Source of the DNA: Prevotella sp.
Lineage (GTDB): Bacteria > Bacteroidota > Bacteroidia > Bacteroidales > Bacteroidaceae
Reading direction: 5' to 3'
DNA: 64,000 bases
NCBI GenBank assembly: GCA_017548275.1
Contig: JAFZAH010000034.1
Span: 1-64,000, forward strand
A program made the translations under genes and the position numbers. The notes beneath the pieces are model-generated. The model did not search any database. It was not told where the DNA came from and saw only the letters and a list, made by a program, of their open reading frames with translations. Below, one piece after another: positions 58,072 to 64,000 of this stretch; position 1 is the first letter of the stretch; each line of letters opens with the position of its first letter.

Positions 58072-60534
58072 ATGGCAAAAAGTAAGAAAAAGAATACTCC
58101 CAAGAAATCAACGTCGTTTGCCGAAGCATTGGGAATCAATAATATATTTCAAAATGAGAGATTAAAATTTTTGATTGGTTTCACCCTTCTGTTGATATCG
58201 GTCTATCTGATAGTGGCCTTCATTTCATATTTCAGCAGCGGCGAGGCCGACCAAAGTCTGGTTTTGGCTCCTAAACCGGGTGAATTAGAAAATCCGAATC
58301 ACGAGTTCCAAAACATTTGCGGTTCTATAGGAGCCTACCTGAGCCATTTCTTTATTGCCCGTTGTTTTGGAGTGGCAGCCTTTCTCATCCCGTCATTTTT
58401 AGGCCTTTGTGCGCTGAAAATGACCGGAGCCTACAAGAAACTCAATCTCTGGAAATGGTTCTTCGGTATGTCTGTGCTGTTGCTTTGGTGTTCTTTGGCC
58501 TTTGCCAAATTTTTAACGCCTATCTTCGGCGACCGTATCTTCAATCCTGGAGGCGACCATGGCATCAATGCCGTCAACTGGTTCGAAAACATAATTGGCG
58601 CTCCCGGCCTTATCGCTTTGCTTATTATAGTGGCGATTATCTATCTGACCTACCTGAGCAGCGAAACGATGTATAAGATTCAGAACATACTGAATCCCAG
58701 TCATATATTTAAGAAAATACCTTTCACCATTACTAACAACGAGCCGAAAGCAGAATTTGAAAGAGAAAACGGTTTGGAGCCTGACCCCGACGTTTTCGAC
58801 GACCCTGCCACACAGACTGTAACATTCACCGACAATGGCATGACGGTAGATGAGCCAGTCTCTTCATCCTCAAGCAACCACGGGACAAGGAGGCGCAATG
58901 TCCAGACTGATGACGGAAAAGACCCCGTCATGGAGATACAAGTGGGAGAGGAAGAGGAGAAGGCCCACGGCAAGATCCTGACCACTGCGGATGCGCTGAG
59001 CACGCCCATCAACCCGAAAGAGCCATTTACTCGATACCAGTACCCCACGTTGAGTCTGCTGAAACATTACGAAAGCGACGGCAAGCCTTATATCGACGAG
59101 GCAGAACAGATGGCGAACAAACGTCGTATCGTTGAAGTGCTCAACAACTTCGGTGTGCAAATCCGTGAGATACGCGCTACGGTGGGTCCGACAATCACTC
59201 TTTACGAGATTACGCCAGCCGAAGGAGTCCGTATCGCCCGAATCCGTAATTTGGAAGACGACATCGCACTGAGCCTTGCCGCACTGGGCATCCGTATCAT
59301 CGCGCCCATCCCCGGCAAAGGGACTATCGGTATCGAGGTGCCGAATAAGACCCCGAATATCGTGTCGATGGAAAGCATTTTGAATTCCAAGAAATTCCAA
59401 GAGACGAAGATGGAGTTACCCATTGCATTGGGTAAGACTATCACCAATGAGGTGTATATGGTTGATTTGGCAAAGATACCCCATCTGCTGGTTGCCGGTG
59501 CTACCGGTCAGGGTAAATCTGTGGGTCTGAATGCCATTATTACCTCCTTATTATATAAGAAACATCCGAACGAGTTGAAGTTCGTGCTGATAGACCCGAA
59601 AAAGGTGGAATTCAGCGTTTACAGCCGCATTGCCGACCATTTCATGGCGACCGTCGATGACGATGACGAACCTATCATCACCGATGTGACAAAGGTGGTG
59701 CGCACATTGAAGAGTCTCTGCACACTGATGGACCACCGCTATGACCTGTTGAAACAAGCAGGCACACGCAACATCAAAGAATACAACAACAAATACATCA
59801 ACCATCAGTTGAATCTGACTGAGGGGCATGAATATATGCCCTATATCGTGGTCATCATTGATGAGTTCGGTGATTTGATTATGACCGCCGGCAAGGAGAT
59901 AGAATTGCCCATTGCCCGTATTGCGCAGTTGGCACGTGCCGTGGGTATCCACATGGTGATTGCGACACAACGTCCGACGACGAACATTATCACCGGTACC
60001 ATCAAAGCCAACTTCCCAGGCCGTATGGCATTTAAGGTGAGTGCTATGATTGACTCCCGCACCATTTTGGACCGTCCTGGCGCCAATCAGTTGGTTGGTC
60101 GAGGCGACATGTTGATTATCAACGGCACAGAGCCCGTACGTGTGCAATGCGCATTTATCGACACTCCTGAGGTGGAACGTATCAATGAATACATTGAGAA
60201 TCAGCCGGGTCCGCAATCTCCGATGGAACTGCCCGAACCCGCAAGCGAAGACAGCGGCATGAACGGAGGCAGTGGTGGCGGAGGCGCTATGGACACAGGC
60301 AGTCTGGATCCTATCTTCGCCGAGGCTGCTCGCCATATTGTGATGACACAGCAAGGCAGCACAAGTATGATTCAGCGCAAATTCTCCATCGGCTATAACC
60401 GCGCCGGCCGTTTGATGGACCAGTTGGAGAAAGCCGGTATAGTGGGAGCCGCACAAGGCAGCAAACCCCGTGAAGTGCTGATTCAAGACGAGAACTCCCT
60501 GATGACGCTGCTTAGTGAATTGAGGGGTGTTTAG
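58072..60534 (+). CDS. ftsK: DNA translocase FtsK
   Basis: An 820-residue chromosome-dimer-resolution translocase at the division septum. The N-terminus is basic; four membrane segments lie at ~34-54, ~84-113, ~130-147 and ~182-200. A charged linker covers ~215-330. The motor has GATGQGKS (476-483), VVIIDEFGDL (Walker B) and the FtsK-type TNIITGTIKANFPGRMAFKVS. A C-terminal gamma winged helix (residues ~745-820; SMIQRKFSIGYNRAGRLMDQLEKAGIVG) should read KOPS-like sequences. It likely heads an operon with the LolA-like and DUF5687 genes. Confidence 0.96.
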   Translation: MAKSKKKNTPKKSTSFAEALGINNIFQNERLKFLIGFTLLLISVYLIVAFISYFSSGEADQSLVLAPKPGELENPNHEFQNICGSIGAYLSHFFIARCFGVAAFLIPSFLGLCALKMTGAYKKLNLWKWFFGMSVLLLWCSLAFAKFLTPIFGDRIFNPGGDHGINAVNWFENIIGAPGLIALLIIVAIIYLTYLSSETMYKIQNILNPSHIFKKIPFTITNNEPKAEFERENGLEPDPDVFDDPATQTVTFTDNGMTVDEPVSSSSSNHGTRRRNVQTDDGKDPVMEIQVGEEEEKAHGKILTTADALSTPINPKEPFTRYQYPTLSLLKHYESDGKPYIDEAEQMANKRRIVEVLNNFGVQIREIRATVGPTITLYEITPAEGVRIARIRNLEDDIALSLAALGIRIIAPIPGKGTIGIEVPNKTPNIVSMESILNSKKFQETKMELPIALGKTITNEVYMVDLAKIPHLLVAGATGQGKSVGLNAIITSLLYKKHPNELKFVLIDPKKVEFSVYSRIADHFMATVDDDDEPIITDVTKVVRTLKSLCTLMDHRYDLLKQAGTRNIKEYNNKYINHQLNLTEGHEYMPYIVVIIDEFGDLIMTAGKEIELPIARIAQLARAVGIHMVIATQRPTTNIITGTIKANFPGRMAFKVSAMIDSRTILDRPGANQLVGRGDMLIINGTEPVRVQCAFIDTPEVERINEYIENQPGPQSPMELPEPASEDSGMNGGSGGGGAMDTGSLDPIFAEAARHIVMTQQGSTSMIQRKFSIGYNRAGRLMDQLEKAGIVGAAQGSKPREVLIQDENSLMTLLSELRGV

Positions 60535-60627
60535 TTAAAGAAATAAAAGTTCAATTAACTATTTAGGCATCATAACGTCATAAGAATATACTTGATGACT
60601 TATATGTTTCAATTAATAAGGATAACT

Positions 60628-61236
60628 ATGAAGAAAAGGATATTGATAACCGCAATAGTATCGGTATTGGCAATGGTGTGTTTCGGACAGCAACCTGCGA
60701 AAGCCAAGAAAATATTAGACAAGACCGCCGCTGCCCTTAACGCTCAAGGCGGTGCGAGTGCCAATTTCACCATGCAGAGTGACGGTGTAGGTAGCACTTC
60801 GGGCACCATAGCCATCAAAGGCAACAAATTCCGCGCGACTACCCCTGAAGCCTCGACATGGTATAATGGAACGACCCAGTGGACGTATATGAAAAAGACC
60901 GAAGAGGTGAATGTGAGCGACCCTGACGAGCGTCAGCAATCTCAACTGAATCCCTACAAGTTTATCACGATGTATAAGAGCGGTTATCGTCTTGGTGTAA
61001 AAGATGTGTCAGGCGGTTGGGAAGTACATTTGAAAGCGCTGAATATGGGCCGCAGCATTCAAGAAATGTATATCAATGTGAGCAATCAGTATCTGCCCAC
61101 AAAAGTCCGCATCCGTGAGGGTCAGAAGTGGAGCACCATCACCATCAGTAATTTCCGCGCCGGAAATCAGAGTGATGACATATTCACTTTCCCCGCAAAA
61201 GACTATCCTGATGCTGAAATCATAGATTTGCGTTAA
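60628..61236 (+). CDS. LolA-like outer-membrane lipoprotein carrier
   Basis: A 202-residue periplasmic carrier from the ATG at 60628 (MKKRILITAIVSVLAMVCFG, signal peptide). The mature part follows the LolA beta-sheet order: KAKKILDKTAAALNAQGGASANFTM, GTIAIKGNKFRATTPEASTWYNGTTQWTYMKKTEEVNVSDPDE, a segment NPYKFITMYKSGYRL and KVRIREGQKWSTITISNF. The WY/W motif around residues 80-90 is preserved. It would ferry lipoproteins to the outer membrane, with LolC/E-like (37759) as a conceivable partner. An AAGGATA sequence precedes the start. Confidence 0.85.
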   Translation: MKKRILITAIVSVLAMVCFGQQPAKAKKILDKTAAALNAQGGASANFTMQSDGVGSTSGTIAIKGNKFRATTPEASTWYNGTTQWTYMKKTEEVNVSDPDERQQSQLNPYKFITMYKSGYRLGVKDVSGGWEVHLKALNMGRSIQEMYINVSNQYLPTKVRIREGQKWSTITISNFRAGNQSDDIFTFPAKDYPDAEIIDLR

Positions 61237-61239
61237 GTC

Positions 61240-62760
61240 ATGGCCTCACATACATCCCGTTATTCTCTATACCGTGCACTTCGCCAACATTTAAAACTGG
61301 CGGACCGTCGTAACGTGGCTTTCGAGCAAAACAAAGCCGCAAAATATATTTTGTATATTGGTGTCGCCTTCGTCATCTTGTATCTGATGATGTTTGGTGT
61401 GATTTTCGCTTTAGCAGCGAACGATAGCAAATGGCTTTGCGCCAGTGAACTGATGTACGGTCTCTCGCCGCTTATTTTGACGGTAGATTTCTTCGTCCGC
61501 TTCATTGTACAGCAGACTCCCACCCAACTGGTAAAGCCTTATTCGTTGTTGCCCATATCCAAGTTTGCATGCATTGACTGTTTCATCGCCAATTCAGTGT
61601 TGAGTTTGGGCAATCTGACATGGTTTGCCATGTTCATCCCTTACGTGATTATGGCTGTGATTTTCAGCGAGGGAGTGCTTGCCACGATTGGATTCCTGTT
61701 TGGTTTTTATCTGCTTATCATCATCAACAGCCAGTGGTATTCATTGGCACGCACACTGATTAACACCCACATAGCCTGGTGGGCGCTTCCCGCAGCAATC
61801 TATGCTGTGATGTTCTCTCCTTGGTATATAGGTTCAGGGGCCGGTTTTGAACGTTTGTGCGACACTTATGCCCACTTAGGCGAGTGGTTGCCCGGTTGGA
61901 ACATATTGGCTTATATCTGTCTGTTTGCGCTGCTGGCTTTACTCATATTTATCAACCGCCGTGTGCAGTATCGTCAGATTTGGGAAGAATTAGGCAAGGT
62001 GGAGCAGACGAAAATCCGTCATGCCTCGAAGTTGGCATTCTTCAACCGTTTCGGCGAGACAGGTGAATATTTGAAATTGGAGGCAAAAAGCATCATGCGC
62101 AACAAGAACCTCCGCAAAACATTTATCTTTGCCGGTATATTTGTTCTGATTATCAGTCTGATAGTGTCATACACCGATGTTTATTCCGGCGAGTATATGA
62201 CCATATTCTGGTGCATCTACAACTTTGCCATCTTTGGTGCGATGATTCTGGTGAAGGTGATGTGTTACGAAGGCAATTACATAGAGTGTCTGATGATTCA
62301 CAAGGAAAACATCATCTCACTGCTGAGTGCAAAGTTCTATTTTTACTGCGCGCTGTTGCTGATACCGTTCATATTGATGATACCCACCCTGATAACGGGC
62401 AAGTGCACCCTATTGATGTTGCTTGGCGTGATGATGTTTACTGCAGGTGTGGTTCATTGCCTGTTTTTCCAGATGGCCGTTTACAATAAGCAGACCATCC
62501 CCCTGAATACGAAATTAATAGGTAAGGGCGGCATGGAGAATAATTATTTGCAGATTGTAGTGGAAATGATTGTCTTCATCGTTCCTATTATCCTCATCAA
62601 AGTGTTAGAGGCTTTATTCGGCAGTACGGCAGCCTATACTATCATCCTTTGCATCGGCATTCTGTTCGTCCTCGGACATCCATTATGGATACGAAATATC
62701 TATAACCGTATGCAAAAGCGGAGATACGTGAATCTGGAAGGATTCAGGTCATCAAGATGA
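61240..62760 (+). CDS. DUF5687 family membrane protein
   Basis: A 506-residue polytopic inner-membrane protein (about 11 predicted segments; first ~36-60) starting 3 nt after the LolA-like stop. MASHTSRYSLYRALRQHLKLADRRN and the WEELGKVEQTKIRHASKLAFFNRFGETGEYLKLEAKSI loop fit the DUF5687 family, whose members resemble ABC-2-type permeases and are often next to an ATPase gene. No ATPase follows here, so the partner is either elsewhere or absent. Confidence 0.75.
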   Translation: MASHTSRYSLYRALRQHLKLADRRNVAFEQNKAAKYILYIGVAFVILYLMMFGVIFALAANDSKWLCASELMYGLSPLILTVDFFVRFIVQQTPTQLVKPYSLLPISKFACIDCFIANSVLSLGNLTWFAMFIPYVIMAVIFSEGVLATIGFLFGFYLLIIINSQWYSLARTLINTHIAWWALPAAIYAVMFSPWYIGSGAGFERLCDTYAHLGEWLPGWNILAYICLFALLALLIFINRRVQYRQIWEELGKVEQTKIRHASKLAFFNRFGETGEYLKLEAKSIMRNKNLRKTFIFAGIFVLIISLIVSYTDVYSGEYMTIFWCIYNFAIFGAMILVKVMCYEGNYIECLMIHKENIISLLSAKFYFYCALLLIPFILMIPTLITGKCTLLMLLGVMMFTAGVVHCLFFQMAVYNKQTIPLNTKLIGKGGMENNYLQIVVEMIVFIVPIILIKVLEALFGSTAAYTIILCIGILFVLGHPLWIRNIYNRMQKRRYVNLEGFRSSR

Positions 62761-62781
62761 TGCAGACAAAAGCTCTCACCC

Positions 62782-62804
62782 CGCCCCACCCTGAGGGGTG
62801 GGCG
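62782..62804 (+). terminator. C-rich/G-rich hairpin after DUF5687
   Basis: CGCCC(C)ACCC (62782-62791) pairs with GGGTGGGCG (62796-62804), one bulged C, followed by TAATTATTT. A plausible terminator of the ftsK-LolA-DUF5687 transcript. Confidence 0.5.
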
Positions 62805-62878
62805 TAATTATTTCTCCATAGAGGAGAATCGCGCCCTCAATTTGGCAAGGAGGATTGGGCTAAGATGACAGGAGAGAT

Positions 62879-62890
62879 GTAAACGTTTAC
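62879..62890. promoter_or_regulatory. LacI-like palindromic operator
   Basis: GTAAACGTTTAC is a perfect palindrome centred on CG and closely matches the general LacI-family form (GnAAnCGnTTnC). It lies 45 bp upstream of the -7 box at 62936. It shares the 12-bp size and central CG with the palindrome upstream of uxaB. Confidence 0.6.
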
Positions 62891-62935
62891 GGCAGTTTTT
62901 TGCATAGAAATACGCATATTATCAACGGATTGGGG

Positions 62936-62943
62936 TACATTTG
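62936..62943 (+). promoter_or_regulatory. -7 promoter box (TACATTTG)
   Basis: TACATTTG followed by CA, 30 nt before the ATG at 62974. No properly spaced -33 TTTG, as for uxaB, which again carries an upstream palindrome. Confidence 0.6.
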
Positions 62944-62973
62944 CAGAGGAAATACAAACTACAACAAAAAACG

Positions 62974-63414
62974 ATGAAAAAACGATTCTTAACGACTGTT
63001 CTCATTGCAATGACGTTTGCCCTGGGCATCTATGCCGGGCAACGTCTGACCATCAATGGCGAAACAGTAGAAAAGGCTGTCACACAAATCACTTTTGATG
63101 GTGATCAGGCCGTACTGCATTTTGCTGACGACACCACTGAGTCTGTTGACATGAATTCCGTTATCATGGAATTTGTCATTACTACTGGCATTAACACGAA
63201 AAACAACGCCTTCATTCTGAAAGGAGCGGTAGATGGCGAATTGAACATCTCCGGTTTGGAGACAGACCGTATCAACATTTATGACGCTTCGGGACGCATT
63301 GCGCTCAGTACCCGTGTGTCAGGAAGTGATGTGCATATCGACGCAAGACATTTGCGTTCTGGCATGTATATCTTGCAAGCCGGCAATCAGATTGTCAAAT
63401 TCATGAAACGATAG
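62974..63414 (+). CDS. small secreted protein with T9SS-type C-terminal sorting domain
   Basis: A 146-residue exported protein from the ATG at 62974 (MKKRFLTTVLIAMTFALGIYA signal). The N-terminal part is a small beta domain (RLTINGETVEKAVTQITFDGDQAVLHF). The C-terminal ~70 residues (INIYDASGRIALSTRV ... LRSGMYILQAGNQIVKFMKR) match the type-A sorting domain of the type IX secretion system, including the GMYIL core and terminal KFMKR. Probably exported to the surface. It is followed 12 nt later by another secreted gene. Confidence 0.78.
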   Translation: MKKRFLTTVLIAMTFALGIYAGQRLTINGETVEKAVTQITFDGDQAVLHFADDTTESVDMNSVIMEFVITTGINTKNNAFILKGAVDGELNISGLETDRINIYDASGRIALSTRVSGSDVHIDARHLRSGMYILQAGNQIVKFMKR

Positions 63415-63426
63415 GAGGACTGCAAG

Positions 63427-64000
63427 ATGAAGAAATCATTATTCAGCATCGTATTATTCAGTCTGTTCGCCATCACCGGCTATTCACAACAGACATGGGA
63501 CTTCACAGGTGCATTCAGTGAAAGCGACCTGATCAACCTGCAAACGGATACCAAGAATTGGAAAGACGCCAATGGTGACCAGACCCGTTTCTCCAACCTT
63601 ACTGAGATGTCAGGCGAATTAAAAGCCAATGGCAGTGTTATAGGCTGGACCGCAGGCCTGCAATTCGGAAAGATGGCAAAGGACAAACTACGCCTTGACC
63701 CGTCGAAGAGTTTATCACTTAACGGCAAGAACCTGAGCGTGATTATCCCCAATTTGAAGAAAGGTCAGACGGTGACTGTCGTGTGCAAAACCGCCAACAC
63801 AAGTGAGGCCCGCGGGTTTACAGTAAGCAACCTGACCCCGACAAGCGGTTATTTCAATAGTGTATCGGCTGAAGAGCAAACCAATGTCGGCACCGTTGAC
63901 GCAGCCGGCAGTGTGACACTGACCACCACAGCAGGCATGAGCATCATGAGCATCAAAGTGGAAGGCGAAGGAGAAGATGAAGGCGGTGGCGGCAGCGATG
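63427..64000 (+). CDS. secreted protein, 5' part only (runs off the window)
   Basis: An open frame of at least 191 codons from the ATG at 63427 to the window end, with no stop. Signal peptide MKKSLFSIVLFSLFAITGYS, then a beta-rich domain (QQTWDFTGAFSES, TKNWKDANGDQTRFSNLTE, LKANGSVIGWTAGLQFGK, LSLNGKNLSVIIPNLKKGQTVTVVCKT) and a Glu/Gly-rich linker (EGEDEGGGG). I recall similar N-terminal modules in front of secreted polysaccharide lyases or hydrolases in Prevotella; the catalytic part would lie beyond the window. The LacI-like palindrome upstream supports sugar-controlled expression. The enzyme identity is not determined. Confidence 0.75.
   Translation, partial: MKKSLFSIVLFSLFAITGYSQQTWDFTGAFSESDLINLQTDTKNWKDANGDQTRFSNLTEMSGELKANGSVIGWTAGLQFGKMAKDKLRLDPSKSLSLNGKNLSVIIPNLKKGQTVTVVCKTANTSEARGFTVSNLTPTSGYFNSVSAEEQTNVGTVDAAGSVTLTTTAGMSIMSIKVEGEGEDEGGGGSD

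Noticed and set aside
59551-60486. 311-codon open frame antisense to the ftsK motor domain
   Set aside because: Shadow of ftsK; His/Cys-rich composition typical of reverse-complement translation.
1-64000. tRNA, rRNA, CRISPR, IS element or prophage
   Set aside because: I looked for T-loop-like GTTCGA sequences, regular repeat-spacer arrays, transposase motifs and phage genes and saw none; a dedicated scan could still reveal a small RNA.

Overview
The window reads as one chromosomal stretch of a Bacteroidota bacterium, most likely a Prevotella-type Bacteroidales. Four things point there. At least 24 start regions carry the Bacteroidota -7 promoter box TAnnTTTG, several with a TTTG-like -33 box 18-20 nt upstream. 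Families typical of the phylum are present: DUF4293, the Bacteroidota RpoZ, DUF4494, DUF5687, DUF3256-like, DUF1573 and EFR1. Shine-Dalgarno signals are weak, and several secreted proteins end in a short 'GIYIxxGKKVxxK'-type tail. The identification is from recalled family knowledge, not from a search. I saw no rRNA, tRNA, CRISPR array, insertion sequence, prophage or SusC/SusD pair.

Layout. 0.2-9 kb: secreted polysaccharide and ester hydrolases (alpha/beta hydrolase, SASA-type esterase, a DUF1573-GH3-PA14 fusion, GH5 cellulase). 9-13 kb: lipoproteins, then bamD-rpoZ-DUF4293. 13-15 kb: uvrB, followed by a 390-bp repeat-filled gap. 15.4-21.3 kb: M16 protease and an ABC-transporter operon ending in its own GntR/YtrA-type regulator, with a palindromic operator on its promoter. 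21.4-26.7 kb: rhodanese, small lipoprotein, C69 dipeptidase, two tandem SpoU methyltransferases, a gene-poor stretch and an orphan small protein. 26.8-31.3 kb: uxaB, HAD phosphatase, panB, MFS exporter. 31.4-38 kb: DUF3256-like protein, EFR1 flavodoxin-ferredoxin, M6 protease, yggS-DUF4494, aminotransferase. 37.7-42.7 kb: LolC/E-like permease and two tandem acyl-CoA ligases. 42.8-50 kb: Crp regulator, lepA, TSCPD protein, yebC, pheT, cytidylate-kinase-like protein. 50-57 kb: zinc peptidase, FAD oxidoreductase, outer-membrane barrel, kdsB, then exonuclease-rlmI-tilS. 58-64 kb: ftsK, LolA-like carrier, DUF5687, a secreted sorting-domain protein and a truncated secreted protein at the right edge.

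Much of the window is housekeeping: DNA repair, translation, envelope biogenesis (BamD, LolA, LolC/E-like, KdsB) and tRNA/rRNA modification. Around it sit secreted carbohydrate enzymes and cytosolic hexuronate metabolism (UxaB), which fit a plant-polysaccharide-degrading gut or rumen lifestyle.

The most interesting signals are non-coding. Two identical inverted repeats (TTGCACA-N13-TGTGCAA) bracket the acyl-CoA-ligase promoter. Heptameric tandem repeats of the form TTGANNN occur in five tracts at four loci, mostly at gene 3' ends. Nonameric repeats lie behind uvrB. Two LacI-like palindromes lie upstream of uxaB and of the right-edge secreted genes.
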